Shown: positions 1-11,490 of the stretch, piece by piece | How the letters are laid out: each line of letters begins with the position of its first letter | Position numbering within the stretch: the stretch's first letter is position 1 | Source: Megamerina dolium | Taxonomy: Eukaryota > Arthropoda > Insecta > Diptera > Megamerinidae | Direction: 5' to 3' | Assembly (NCBI GenBank): GCA_963854835.1 | Contig: OY978525.1 | Location: 79,167,628-79,231,627, forward strand | Length of the DNA: 64,000 nt | Program-made: the position numbers and the translations under genes | Notes under the pieces: model-generated | What the model saw: only the letters and a program-made list of their open reading frames with translations | Database searches by the model: none | Told to the model about the DNA's origin: nothing

Positions 1-34
1 TTTCGATTTTCGGTTGTAATCGCCACATAAGTAC
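1..34 (+). mobile_element. 3' tail of an RTE-like retrotransposon copy
   Basis: These bases match the 3' end shared by the RTE-like copies elsewhere in the window (32950-32985 on plus, 2400-2435 on minus), including the stretch GCCACATAAGTAC. Only the tail lies inside the window, so nothing can be said about the rest of the copy. Confidence 0.5.
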
Positions 35-64
35 GTAAGATTGCATTGTCCTCAGTTTCTCCCG

Positions 65-655
65 GATGTATGTGGTCTGGGGTTGTTATGATGGATCACA
101 GCACCTTTTCTGTTGGTCAGTTATGGCCGTTTTAATTGAATTTCTTGCTTCAATCTCGTTAGTTGTTGACAGTAGACGTCAGAATCAATCGTTTGACCAG
201 GTCGTAGATCCCATCAGACATACAGGATTACATTTCTTGGTGTCAATCCTGGCTTTGCCACCGTTTCACCCATAATCATTCGCTTCAGAAATGGTTCGAT
301 TTCGTTTCGTTTCAGCAGTGAATCGCAAATGGAAATTCAGTCTATTAAATTTTTCACAATTAATTCATATGTCATCGAGCTTCTTTGTGCATCTAACTTT
401 CTTCAAATGGTTGATAATTGTTTGGTGATGAATGTCTAGTTCCCTACCAACGTCCACGCTGCTTATGTGCCGGTGTTGCTAGATTTTTTCATGATTTCAT
501 CGACTTTTTCAGTGATTGGTCGACCAGAGCGAGGTGCATCTTAGCATCGTCTCTGTAAACTTCACAAATTTTTTCAGCGTCCTGTGACGCATTCTTACCA
601 TTTATATAATAGAAAAGCAAAATATGACAATGTTTTGAATGTTCACTCATTTTTT
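65..655 (-). pseudogene. mariner transposase relic (irritans-like)
   Basis: Read on the minus strand, fragments of a mariner transposase can be recognised: an N-terminal piece with INGKNASQDAEKICEVY near 575-640, the helix-turn-helix linker with RSGRPITEKVDEIMKKS near 490-540, then a middle region closely matching the mariner copy at 9660-10270. Cut-and-paste transposition by a DDD transposase is the family function. Several frameshifts and a deletion between the first two blocks leave no usable reading frame, and I could not find both inverted repeats. Confidence 0.7.
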
Positions 656-768
656 AACGTAGATAAATTTTCACATATTAATGCAATTTTAATAATGTCT
701 GCTAACAAAATGAAGCTTAAAATGTCACTTTTCAATTAAGCTATAGTATAGTCATATGCTATATAGTA

Positions 769-1545
769 TTAGTAGAGAATATACATTTTAATGCCATCTC
801 TCCACAATTTGGCCGAATTTAGCATTCTTCGCCAGCTAACTCTTTCCTTTGCTAGCTGGCGCCAGTTAGAGATTCCAAGCGCTGACAGGTTCTCCAGTGC
901 TTGGTCTTTTGACAGGAGGTTGGGTCTTCTTCTTTTACGTCGGTCACCAGCGTGTTTCCAATATAACACCTTCTTATCCGGAGTGTATTCTTCCATTCAC
1001 TCGACATTACCTGGCTAGACCTAGCTCTAGTAAATAGCAGACGCTAAATTTTAATGCGCTTTACTATATCGGTGTCAGCACACAGCTCATGGTTATACCT
1101 TATTCGATAATCGCCACCAATGCAAATAGGCCCAAAGATCTTGCGTAGGACTTTTCTCTCGAAAACTCCGAGCATTCTCTCATCTGAGGTGTAAAATGGC
1201 CAAGCTTCGGCAGCATAAGTAAAGACAGGCATAATGAGAGACTTGTAGAGTGTGGTTTTCGTTGCTAGAGAGGGACCAACTTCTCAATTGCTTACTTAGC
1301 TCAAAGTAGCACCTGTTTGCAAGAGTGAACATTCGCACTATCTTCTTTGTTTGTTGACAGTATGTACTTCGTCGACACCATCAACTATAATTAGGTTGTT
1401 CGAGCAATCTCCTCCACGGGCGATATTGTACGTAGCGTCGCCATTCAATATCTAGGAGGAGTGTTCTCTCCATAGACTCAGTATGCTGTGGACATCTGCA
1501 ACTAGATTTACATTTGTGTCATGACAGGAAGAGGCTCCGGGATTT
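769..1545 (-). pseudogene. RTE-like non-LTR retrotransposon fragment, copy 1
   Basis: The minus strand encodes the C-terminal block of the polymerase protein (DERMLGVFERKVLRKIFGP, followed by the RIRYNHEL motif), which comes after the RT domain in this family. At 1490-1545 there is sequence matching the segment between endonuclease and RT of copy 2 (3340-3410). The RT core between the two is missing, so this is an internally deleted relic. Assignment to the RTE clade is tentative; the endonuclease type seen in copy 2 is often annotated as 'craniofacial development protein 2-like' in insects. Confidence 0.75.
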
Positions 1546-2234
1546 GAACTACCTTTACCAGCACGCACAGTACCTAAACATGGGGTTTTTCTGTAGGGGT
1601 ATATCTTTCTGATTTCTCTTAATTAGTTAATTTAAATATTACTTCTCATATTGACAAATAGTATACACGACGTTAAAAATGAGTACTTTTTGGGCTTAGG
1701 AGTACAACTTAACGATTCGATAATGTTTTTTAAAATTGTGGTTGCTTAAGTGCAATAGAGAGAGGAAATAATTGCTGCAATTACAGGGCTCTTTGGTTAA
1801 TGTTTGATAATGTTGTTAATGTTGTTAAATTTACTCTTATATGATTATATATGTAAGTATACTTTAGATTATGTCATTCTCTTATGTGGATATATAAAAA
1901 CGAGTGCGTAACCCCACTTTCACACTTGAGATGTCACACGAAAATACGGACTATAAAATAGAAAAGGAAGTTACAAAAGTTGCTAATATATTTATTTCTA
2001 TTGTTAGTGCTGACAATCAACAATCCAAGCACCATAGAAGTACATTTATTACTATATTAATAAGTGGAAAATGAAGTCATGACCGCTCTTGCTGATTTAA
2101 TCTTTTGTTCTTATTTTTGTTTTTCATGATAAAATCTATAAAAATAATATATAATTATTATATAAAACTTTGATCTCAAAACATTATGACAATTATTAAT
2201 TATTCGAGGTTTGTGCGTGCGAGCGTTTGTATGC

Positions 2235-2236
<2 letters not shown>
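1546..2236. other. AT-rich spacer, nothing recognised
   Basis: No domain, splice-consistent exon or repeat family was recognised here. The stretch ends at the TA microsatellite. Confidence 0.5.
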
Positions 2237-2281
<45 letters not shown>

Positions 2282-2326
2282 TATACATACATATATATAT
2301 ACATACATATATACATACATATATAT

Positions 2327-2372
<46 letters not shown>

Positions 2373-2394
2373 ATATATATACATATATATATAC
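2237..2394. repeat. (TA)n / TATACA microsatellite
   Basis: Continuous TA dinucleotides interrupted by TACA steps, about 158 bp. It abuts the 3' end of the RTE-like copy 2 at 2400, which suggests it grew from that element's simple-repeat tail. All apparent Ile-Tyr reading frames here are artefacts of the repeat. Confidence 0.95.
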
Positions 2395-2399
2395 CTACT

Positions 2400-4250
2400 T
2401 ACTTATGTGGCCATAACAACCGAATATCGCTTTAGGCCGAATATAACATGCTTCGCCAACCATCTCTGTTCTTCGCTAGCTGGCGCCAGTTAGAAATTCC
2501 AAGTGCCGTCAGGTTCTCCAGTACTTGGTCTTTCCACCGGAGGTTAGATCTTCCTCTTCTGCGTCGTCCTCCAGCGGGTTCCGAATAAACACCTTCTTAG
2601 CTGGAGCGTGAATTTTAATGCGCTTTACTATGTCAATATCGCCAAACATCTCGTACAGCTCATGGTTGTACCTTATTCGGTACTCGCAACCAACGCAAAT
2701 AGGTCCAAAGATCTTGCGTAGGACTTTTCTCTCGAAAACTCCAAGCATTCGTTCATCCGAGGTAGAAATTGCCCAGGCTTCAGCGCCATATGTTAGGACA
2801 GGCATGATGAGAGACTTGTAGAGTGTAGTTTTCGTTCTTCGAAAGAGAGCTCGACTTCGGTATAAAACGGTGCGTAAAGGTCCTTCCCAATTTTGACTAC
2901 ACAACGGGAGTTACGCAGTATCATTCTACAAAGTTAGATGAGCTTTGCAGGAATACCGAACTCAGACATTGTTGCGTAGAGGTAATCCCTTACCGGAGTG
3001 TCGAAGCGGCTTTATAATCAACAAATAGGTGGTGTGTGTCGATCTGTTTTTCTTGGGTCTTCTCCAGGATTTGGCGCAGTGTGAAAATCTGGTCGATGGT
3101 GGATTTACCAGGTCTGAAGCCACACTGATTAGGTCCAATCAGATTGTTGAGCATGGATTTCAATCTTTGCAGCTTTGTTGTTCCTCAGCCTCAAAATGGC
3201 CGTTTCAACCTCGTCAAAGTCGGGTGGTGGAACATCAACACCATCATCTGTAATTGGGGTTATTGGGAAATCTCCTCCACTGGCGGAATAGTTCGTAGCA
3301 TCGCCATTCAGTAAAGTGGAGAAGTGTTCCCTCCATAGGCTCAGTACACTCTGGACATCTGTAACCAGATTCCCATTTCCATCACGACGATAAGACGCTC
3401 CGGGGTTTAAACCGCCACTCAGGCGCTTGATCTTTTCGAAGAATTTTCGAGTCTCATTCTTGTCTGTACGCTTTCTCTGTGTGGGACTTATCTTGTTATT
3501 TGCGACACATAAACGTGTGCGCACCTTAGCTGCAACAAGGTAGTGATCCGAGTCGATGTTGGCACCACGGATCGATTTCACGTCCATCACACTGGAAGCA
3601 TGCCTTCCGTCAATCATCACATGATCAATTTGGTTTCTTGTTCGTTTATCTGGAGACAGCCAAGTTGCTTTGTGGATGTCGAGATTTTGGAATCTGGTAC
3701 CACTAATTATCATGTTTTGTGCTGCGGCCAAGTCGATCAGCCTCATTCCGTTATCGGAGGTGTTCTGGTAGAGGCTGAATTTTCCGACAGTTAGACCAAA
3801 GGTACCTTCCTTGCCCACCCTGGCATTAAAATCGCCAACCACGATTTCGATATCGTGGCGGGGGTAGCGGTCCTAAGCTTCTTCGAGGCGCTGACAGAAG
3901 CTCTCCTTGGTCACATTGTCCTCTTCTTCCGTTGGAGTGTGGGAACATATAAGGGTGATGTTAAAGAATTTCGCCTTGATTCGGATTGTGGACAACCGTT
4001 CGGTCAGAAGCGTGAAATGTGGACCGTAAATCATGGTCCTCATTTCGTTTGCGGGGGTCATCAACAAAGGGAGTAGTCCGTTTCCGAGGCATTTTTACAT
4101 TATTCAGTGGGCCGGTTTTTTATGTGGCAGGTCCCAAACCCAACGCACAACCTCTAACCGAGGAGATTTTCGCCACTCACTTCAGCCGCCTCCCAGCGGG
4201 TGCCAGGAGGACGTTGCCTGGTGGTCGCCACGTAGAGTTCCCCCATTAAT
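2400..4250 (-). mobile_element. RTE-like non-LTR retrotransposon, copy 2 (internally deleted)
   Basis: On the minus strand this copy runs from a 5' leader (about 4100-4250) through an endonuclease domain to the polymerase C-terminus and ends at 2400 against a TA repeat. The endonuclease shows GDFNARVGKEG, the NQIDHVMIDGRH block and SDHYLVAAKVR, as in the APE-type nucleases of non-LTR elements. The segment that should hold the YADD active site is missing: sequence of the RT palm (near 2890-3110) is joined directly to the region after it. The copy cannot encode a working RT. Copy 3 at 31399-32985 retains the YADD block. Confidence 0.85.
3129..4076 (-). pseudogene. endonuclease and linker region of RTE-like copy 2
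   Basis: Two overlapping minus frames cover an exonuclease-endonuclease-phosphatase fold: 4067-3873 (FNITLICSHTPTEEEDNVT, the strand before the catalytic Asp) and 3842-3129 (GDFNAR, NQIDHVMI, SDHYLV). These motifs correspond to catalytic Asp/Asn and the terminal Asp-His pair of the family. The second frame continues into the linker before RT (FFEKIKRLSGGLNPGASYR). A frameshift and a stop separate the two halves at about 3843-3870. Confidence 0.75.
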
Positions 4251-4446
4251 AATAATGAAGGCGCCATCACATAGTAAGCAGAGCAAGCTACATGACTACC
4301 CCTCATTAAAAAATAAAGGTATCATCCCATAGAGCTCAGATCAAACTACATGACAGCCAGTGAGTTGACTTGCGATGAGTTCAACAAGGATTGCGCTAGA
4401 CCCACCAAGTTGAGGCAGTTAGACATGTTACCTTGCGAAAACACCA

Positions 4447-4644
<198 letters not shown>

Positions 4645-4876
4645 GAAGAGCTGAAACTTTAATTTTCATATTAAAATTAAGTTACGTGTTTTGGAATACC
4701 CATAAATGCTTGGGGCTTGAGAATAAACATTTGTTACAATCATTCCCAAAATCGGTATTCATACATATAAATATTTATAGTTGGTGTTTTTTAGAGTGAA
4801 GCAGTTTCCGATAGGGATAAATATTTATAGCAGTTATCAAATCTGGTAAACAAAAAGTGATTTGTACTCAATAATC

Positions 4877-5182
4877 ATGGAAATATTGACGCCGCAACAG
4901 TGCTTGCGAATATTGCAATTTTATTACGAATATCGTGGTTCTGTCATCCAAACTCAAAGATAGCTACAGCCATTTTTTGGTCGACATACTTTTTTCTCAT
5001 TTTTGGGACTCTGACTATTTTTGTGGTGATATGTGAAAGGGCAAGTTTATCCTTATAAAACAGCAACTTTGGATACATTGCAAGCTAACGTTGAAAGAAC
5101 TATTGCCGTGATTGGGTTTCTAGTTTGCGTCACATTCGAGCCAGCCGCGGCGGTAATATGCCAGGAATCATATTCAAACACT
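4877..5182 (+). pseudogene. DUF4817-type (Tc1/mariner superfamily) transposase, deletion derivative
   Basis: The plus strand starts MEILTPQQCLRILQFYYEY at 4877, the N-terminal helix-turn-helix that I associate with DUF4817 transposases of insects. It continues to a PFFGRH motif at about 4990. The sequence then jumps to the C-terminal end: ATLDTLQANVERTIAVI near 5061-5110 and, one frame off, RASRGGNMPGIIFKH followed by a stop at 5180-5182. The catalytic core between is absent, so this is an internally deleted copy with frameshifts. Family naming is from memory of conserved motifs. Confidence 0.6.
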
Positions 5183-6240
5183 AATTGCATAAAAGTATCT
5201 TTCCAAAAAAGCCAATTTTTAGTTCAGAATATTACATTTTGTATTTTTTTTCCAAATTTGAAAGCGCTTTTTAGAGTATATTAGGATGTTTTATAGTTTA
5301 TCTAGTATAAACGCAGAGCCGCGGCTACCGACCTAAAATGTAGATTTCTTTATGCTATATTACATCAAATATAGAATAAAAATTAAAATCTATAAAATAA
5401 TTAGAGTATGGTGCAATATAAAACTCCCATTACGTAACGTTTAAAAAATCAATTAATGGTTTAAAAATATGTAAAGGTGGCACTGAAGTGCTTATTCAAA
5501 TCTCATGTGTCATTATGAACTTGAACAGTTCTTGTATATTTGGTGAATCAACGCAACGGTTAATTTTACTTAATGGTCGTCACCTACGGTATATGCACCG
5601 ATTACTAAGGGCTCGATGTTTTTTCGTGGTTTCATCCGGACACCCTACTTACTTTTCTTTGAAGGAAACAGATGAGAAGCAAACAAAGAATACAAGAAAC
5701 AAAGAATGTCTAATATACAAGATGCAAAGAAAGGACTTTTTTAATGACATTTTATTCAATTTTTCTGATACTGGGGAATTATTAAGGAAGAAATATAACA
5801 GTTGAGTTGAATATAATATATAAAAAAAGACACTCGAGGTTTTTTTTATATTTATTTACGTTTATACTTTATATTTTGCAAAACTTTGCAAAATTTTAAG
5901 CAAACGATTATGAATTTGGTATATGAAAATAGTAGGTTTTAATTGAATCACTTTTTTCTATAGAATCGAAAGAAATTTGTGTACATCTTTAGGAAAATCG
6001 AGAAACACGAGTCTACACCAAAGTCTACATTAATAAGCAACAGCAGAGCACTATTTGTCAATATTTACTTATAACCTTAAAAGATCTTGATATAAATACT
6101 TCTTTAGAAATTTTTGATTTTTATATTTTGCTTTACATAAGACATTCGAAAATGGACTGAATAGGATGAAAACCACGTGCACAAATAAATATTTTTTTTC
6201 GAAAGTATATTTCTCTATATCCCGCGCGGGTTGGGTATGT
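5183..6240. other. AT-rich stretch, little recognised
   Basis: No confident gene. A plus frame at 5488-5805 lacks family resemblance. The motif at 5632-5650 (CATCCGGACACCCTACTT) resembles transposon terminal sequence, but no partner repeat was found nearby. Confidence 0.4.
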
Positions 6241-6254
6241 AAGCTTCGGTATTA

Positions 6255-6590
6255 AAAAAAAATAAATGTGTGGCACTTATAGGCCCCGAAGTGCTCTTTG
6301 GCCGCGCTTCTCTTCCATTACTGTTGTTCGTGTTAAATTTTTGGACAGTATTAGAACGGAGCTACTTATTTTATTCGGTTACTCTTTCTGAGTTTTGTCA
6401 CAGAGTTCTTTTAGAAGCTTTTCTATGGCAAATTGCTACTGCTGGAAGAATTGCCAATAGCTCGTCGACAGGTGGGTACCATTCGAAAGAAAAATCTTTT
6501 CGATGTTAAATTTTTTATGCTTCACTCGGCGATTGAATCCACGACCACAGATCAAAAGGTCAACACAGTAACCACTGAGCTACGGCACCC
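6255..6590 (-). mobile_element. tRNA-derived SINE, copy S1, with 14 bp target duplication
   Basis: On the minus strand the copy starts with a tRNA-like head GCCGTAGCTCAGTGGTTAC containing an A box and, about 45 bases on, a degenerate B box. The body and the 3' end match five other copies in the window. The copy is flanked by a perfect 14 bp direct repeat AAGCTTCGGTATTA (6241-6254 and 6591-6604), the hallmark of target-primed retrotransposition. Apparent reading frames are incidental. Confidence 0.85.
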
Positions 6591-6967
6591 AAGCTTCGGT
6601 ATTACTGAAGTTGAATTTCAAAAATTTTTTAAATACATTTTGAAGAAAATACTCTACATAACATCTTAAACGACTAATATTCACGTAACAAGCGTTCATA
6701 ATAAACAATTTATATAATATCCAATTCCCCACACTCACTCCATTCGTACTCTGTTAGGAAAGAAATTCACATTTGTTATTTTACATTCACCGCCCTCTAA
6801 ATTTGAGCAGAGTTTGGTAAGATTTTACAATATTGGCATTTTTACAGCTTACAAATACTAAATTAATGGAATGATGTAATAACGCATTAAAGTATAGCAC
6901 TTTTCCTTCAAACAGTTTATTTCAAAAGTATGCAGAAAATTTAGTATTTAAATCAATTCCGGCTTAC

Positions 6968-7015
6968 CTTTCAATTGATCTGTCTGATAAGAACTCTCAT
7001 CACCACCAGGGCGTT
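6968..7015 (-). CDS. PAN-domain secreted protein, exon 4 (partial gene)
   Basis: A 48 bp exon lies between an acceptor (tract GTTTGTTTTTTAG reading on minus, ending next to 7016) and a donor GTAAGC at 6962-6967. It keeps the frame of the preceding exon and encodes KRPGGDESSYQTDQLK. It ends with one base of the next codon, so at least one more exon lies to the left. I did not find it between 1 and 6960; it is probably outside the window or within a long intron. Confidence 0.6.
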
Positions 7016-7088
7016 CTAAAAAACAAACAAACAAAAAACACTATCAATAATGTTAATTAATATTTCATAAGTTGCAGACGCTACTTAC

Positions 7089-8305
7089 TCTTACTTCCGG
7101 ACAAATAATCTTCAGGATTAAAGAAAGTTGCAATTGTTTTGTCATCATTATGACTGTTTGGAGTGACGATAACTGTGCCATTTCTTTGCAGATAATCATA
7201 TCGAGTACCGTCCATATGACCACTATTGTAATCTGGTATATTATTATCAATGGGTGATGGACGACTTGTCGCTGCATTATCGTAACCGATATGTAGGGTG
7301 TTTGGTCGAATTGTATAATCTGGTCGATTTGTGTAATCAGGCTGATGAGGGTAATTTGGTAAATTGTTGTAATTATCATCTACTGTGGCTGATGTTGGTG
7401 ATGCTGTGGGAGGTCTGTGATCGTTTGGCATTTGATTTGTATTCGGCTCAGGCCGTGGATAATATGTGGTTCGAATGGTATACTCGTTGAAATTTGGTTT
7501 TGAAGAATATCCACTTGGTCCTTCAGGTTGATTTGATATATTACTACCAGAATACGAACCAGGTCGACTGGAACTTGGATGATCTCGATCAGCTTGTGAT
7601 TGGTAAATATTTGGACGGTACGTAGTAGGTCGATAATTATCTAGCTGGTCGTAGCTATATCCGTTGCCATAACCTAAACCGAATATTGGTCTTGGTGGAA
7701 CACTTGGCGATGGACTCATATTGTCCTCATTAGCATAGCTGGGCCTATAATGGTCTTCTATTTCCGGGGCATTTGATGCATAACCTCCTGGAATATACAC
7801 TTCTTCATTCGGAGCCGGATAATTGTGTTCATATAACATTGGATACTTGTACAATGGATGTAAATCATGGCTAAAATATAAGCGATCGCCTACTACAGTA
7901 CTGTTAAGTTCCATTGTGGAAAAGGAACCTTTATAGGGCTGTTGCGATGTAATGCTGGTGTAAGCACTGGTTGGTGGTGGTGATGGTGGTACTGAGGACG
8001 AACTATCGTCTAAAGTAGATGTCGTTGGTGTTGGATTGACTACGAGTAGTGGAGTCGCTTCCATCGGCCTATCTGAAAGTTGAATAGTAGATGTTGGTGA
8101 TACACTACTGTAGCCGCCACTATCACCACCACTCTCAGTCACACCATCTAACACTGGTATTGTGTTATCGCTCAAATCAAAACAATTAGCCTTGCGCGAA
8201 TACAAGTCAAAATCTGGATCGAAAATTACACCAGCTGGGCGTCCAGTCGAAGTAGCATACTTTTCGGTTGATAATTGACATGTGCCGTTTCCACGTCGAT
8301 GCACA
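7089..8305 (-). CDS. PAN/Apple-domain secreted protein, main exon 3
   Basis: This is the only large host-like coding exon. It opens after an acceptor at 8306-8307 (TTATGATTATAG on minus) and ends at a donor GTAAGT (7083-7088; an alternative GTAAGA donor six bases earlier, at 7089-7094, keeps the frame). The first residues VHRRGNGTCQLS complete a PAN domain begun in exon 2; the sixth cysteine lies in RKANC. The remaining ~350 residues are rich in Pro, Ser, Tyr, Asn and Thr with recurring RP-x-Y steps, expected to be disordered and extracellular. The open frame extends to 8340, but the bases beyond 8305 read better as intron. PAN domains occur in insect cuticle/apical-matrix proteins, often with a ZP domain, which is not visible here. 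I do not recognise the specific gene. Confidence 0.8.
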
Positions 8306-8389
8306 CTATAATCATAAACAAAATTACATGAATTAAGCAATCGTTTGACAATTAAATTGTTTTTCGAATTATTTAAATTTTAAACCAAC

Positions 8390-8525
8390 CCAAATGAGAT
8401 CATCTGACATTTTTCGCCAGCATGAATGCATTTCTCTTTGCAGGTTTTCAATGAATTAGTGTCTTCAGTAAGAAAAGCCTTCTCGAAAGGTAACATAGCT
8501 TCTAAGGCAATGCGCTCGAAACAGT
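8390..8525 (-). CDS. PAN-domain secreted protein, exon 2
   Basis: A 136 bp exon bounded by the acceptor TTTTCATTTCAG (next to 8526) and donor GTTGGT (8384-8389). It encodes the first part of the PAN domain with cysteines in CFERIAL, KTCKEKC and EKCQM. In the assembled protein the six cysteines fall at residues 44, 71, 75, 82, 97 and 129, an Apple-like pattern. It starts with two bases of a codon, matching the single base left by the signal-peptide exon at 40739, and ends with two bases that join exon 3 to give Gly. The intron to exon 3 is 84 bp. Confidence 0.75.
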
Positions 8526-9145
8526 CTGAAATGAAAATTAAATTAATTTTGTATTATTATTGCTTCCCTTGCAGTATTCGATTAGATTTTAGCCCTACCC
8601 GTGAAAACATTTATTGACATGTAATTGTATTCCAAACAAAGTAAATTTAGATAATTTAAATATATGAAAAATTAATCATAGACTTGAAACAAGAAGGTGC
8701 GCCAGCTAATTTATTAGATACTGAATTTAGAATGAACACCACAAACACTATGTTGTTTTTCACGTGTAAATTAATAAATTGCATATTAAAAAATGCATCT
8801 CATGCACTATCCAATACAAAAAGTACTTGGAAATTATAAAACAAAAAGTATAACGTACGTATTTATTCTTTACAATTTTTTGTTGCCTTCAAAGTAGTTA
8901 CTATTAGAAGCATTGACATACGTGAGCTACATTTGCATGAATTTGGCGTTTTCAAACGGATGCTCTCTGGAAGACAATTTTTTCTCTTCTCGGCTTTCAT
9001 AAAATAATCGAAAACCCACGTAACTAAATGCATGCTAGCAGAAATGTTTTGCGAGAAATCCAATATTAAGTCATAACGCACTCCTTAGCGTCTCTTCTTT
9101 TCACTTTCTTAAATAATTATAACATCGTAGTTAATAAAATACAAC

Positions 9146-9320
9146 GGGTAACGTAGCTCAATAGTAGTTTACTGCATTGGTCTTCATAGTATAGGTCGTG
9201 CTATTAAACCCTGAAGAGGTCAAATTAAGACCCAATTGCTTCCAACATGATCGATTTCCCATGAAAAAACTTCTGAATAAGAGATGACATCAGAGTACCG
9301 CCGGTCACATTGTATTTATA
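9146..9320 (+). mobile_element. highly diverged SINE copy (S7)
   Basis: A head ACGTAGCTCAATAGTAGTT with an A-box-like start is followed by a B-box-like segment and then CCCATGAAAAAACTTCTGAA and a GATGACATCA segment. The order matches the SINE family seen at 57845-58153, but with many substitutions and deletions. No target duplication was found. Confidence 0.4.
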
Positions 9321-9659
9321 ACTTGGGGAAAAAATGAATTGAGATTTCTATAGCGATTTATTCACACATGACAATGTGGGAATGCTTTTATAACACTACT
9401 TTACGGCCAAAAAATACCAAGAAATTCAGATATAGGGGATAGTTACTCTTGACCTCCTTAGCTTAACAGTCCACGCTTCTTTTATTTTATAACGCCAATT
9501 GTTAGCTGTTTAATAACCCCATGCATAAAACCTGTTTATGCTTTAGGATTGACACTGTATGATTTTGCAAAATAGGAGCAAGAACATTGGGTGTTCGTAA
9601 AAGTTCGGTTACAAATTTGTCCAAAAATGACACTTTTTTCTTATATTTAAAACGAGCTT

Positions 9660-10272
9660 TATTAAACCTAATATGGTTTTGATTGATAACCATTTGCCAT
9701 TTTTGTGGTAAAGGCATTATTCCATCCGTGTAGAACTTCTGGGTTTTCTGATAGAAAAACTGATCCAAGTGGGTTTAGCAGGCCTCTACGGAATTTAAAT
9801 GTACACTTAAAGCAGAGATCCATACGAATGATAATCTGAAGGTGCAAGATCCGGGCTATATGGTGGGTGCATAAAACCTTCCCAGCCAAGATCTACGAGT
9901 TTCCGACGTGTCATCCAAAATGTGTGTGTTCTGGCGTTGTCATGATGGAACACCACATCTTTTCTGTTGATCAATTCTGTCCGTTTTAATTGAATTGCTT
10001 GCTTCAATCTCGTTAATTATTGACAGTAGAGGTCAGAATCAATCAATTGACCAGGTCGTAGATTCCACCAGACACACAGGATTACCTGTCTCGGTGTCAA
10101 TCGTGGCTTTGCCATCGTCTGCGAAGCTTCACCTCACTTCGTCCATGATCTTTTTGCACATTATTGTACGTGATCCACTTTCCATTCCGTTTCAGGAGTG
10201 AATCGAAAATGGAAATTCAGTCCATTAAATTTTTCACTGTTAATTCATGTGGCATCCACACGTCGAGCTTCT
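9660..10272 (-). pseudogene. mariner transposase relic, C-terminal half
   Basis: The minus strand holds FHHDNARTHTFWM and the catalytic block HPPYSPDLAPSDYHSYGSL of a DD34D mariner transposase, then, after a frameshift, LLNPLGSVFLSENPEVLHGW and the terminal FYTDGIMPLPQKWQMVINQN. It matches the relic at 65-655 in the part that both retain. The upstream side stops at a SINE (S2) that begins near 10281, so the SINE probably landed in or at the break of this mariner copy. Confidence 0.85.
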
Positions 10273-10280
10273 TTATTCAG

Positions 10281-10632
10281 CATAGTCTGGCTCAGTGGTT
10301 AGTGTGTTGGCCTTCTGATCTGTAGGTTGTGGTTCAATCCTCGGCTGATGCATAACAAATTTAATATAGAAAAAAATTTTCTTTCGAACGGTACCCACCT
10401 GTCGGCAAGCAATTGGCAATTCTTCCGACAGTAACAACATGCCATGAAAAAGCTTCTAAAAGAACTCTGTGACAAAGCCTTGAAAAAGTGGTGTCACAAG
10501 GGTTCTGCCGTTAGAATCCGGCTAAAATAAGTAGGTCCATTCAATAATACTGTCCAAAATTTAAGACGCACAACGGTAATGGAAGAGAAGCTCGGCCAAT
10601 ATTTATATATATTTATTTTTATTTTTTATTAT
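10281..10632 (+). mobile_element. tRNA-derived SINE, copy S2
   Basis: Starts with GGCTCAGTGGTTAGTGTGTT (A box) followed by a B-box region TGTGGTTCAATCCTC, then the common SINE body (GTACCCACCTGTCGGCAAGC). The usual 3' hairpin and GTGCCACATA segment are missing: after TCGGCCAA it passes straight into a TTTAT-rich tail. It is the best-preserved tRNA-like head after copy S6. Confidence 0.8.
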
Positions 10633-10959
10633 ATTTTCTGAAGATTTTTTTCATTTCATTTCCTCTTCCAACACATCATATGAATTCATCAGTAAATAAA
10701 ATAAGACTGAAAAAAGATATACATCAACTACTATGCTAACTATTTATTTATTAAGTTTTAACAATTTCACATACGTTTGATATTGTCAATTATTGTCGAG
10801 GTAATGCACAATAAAAGTGAGGATGTTTCTTTGCGTATTTTCTGTCCACATATCCATTGTACCAGCACATCTACCTAAAAGATTATTTATAAACTTGCAT
10901 TATTTGTTTTGTAGACGTTAATAATTATATAGTCGATGTAACATATGTAGCATAGGATA

Positions 10960-11490
10960 TCTGACCTTCTTGTATGATTGGACGCAGAGTGGCAACAAGT
11001 AGTTCAATTTCAGCAGCATGTATTTTCTGACACCTACGGATTACAGTAGTGAAATGCGGCAGAATATCTTCAATTGAAAATTTTTGGTACTGAGATTTAT
11101 TCCAATTTCCACCAGTGACCGTGCGAACTGTTTGAACCCATCGCCGTTTATGGATTCAAAGGACCGTAGATCACAAGCCACAAACTTCACACAATTTAAT
11201 ATTACTTCCTCTACAGCTACATCTTCTTTACTGTATTGTTTGTAGCATTGATGTTTTTTAAATGTGTAGGGCTACTTCCTTTTGAATATTTAAATATTTT
11301 GTTGCATGTTGTGCATATTATAAACGGCACTGCTTCTTTTGTGTTTATGTTTTCAATTTTATTGTACAGTTTCCTTAGATTACTTGATCCAACAACTTGT
11401 ATTTGTTTTAAAACGCCACTGTTTAATTCTTTTAAATTATTCATTTCAAATTTGTTAATAATTATATATTGTAACCCGCGAAACAAATAA
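10960..11490 (-). pseudogene. hAT transposase relic with BED zinc finger
   Basis: The minus frame 11486-11217 carries FIICTTCNKIFKYSKGSSPT, a BED-type zinc finger (Cys-x2-Cys), where the C-terminal His pair is degraded. Immediately downstream (11215-10960) frames read CVKFVACDLRSFESINGDGF, corresponding to the hAT block that precedes the catalytic domain, then RRCQKIHAAEIELLVATLRP in another frame. This is the N-terminal third of a Hermes/hobo-like hAT transposase; no catalytic core or inverted repeats were found. Confidence 0.7.

Noticed and set aside
2111..2493. Several overlapping open frames of alternating Ile-Tyr
   Set aside because: They are translations of a (TA)n microsatellite.
8306..8340. 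Using the ATG at 8340 as start of the PAN protein
   Set aside because: The bases 8306-8340 read as an intron end (polypyrimidine-type tract and AG at 8306-8307), and joining to exon 2 restores the PAN domain.
8863..9081. 72-residue minus frame with TWVFDYFMKAEKRKNC
   Set aside because: It faintly recalls a BED zinc finger start, but the Cys/His spacing fails and no neighbouring hAT sequence supports it.
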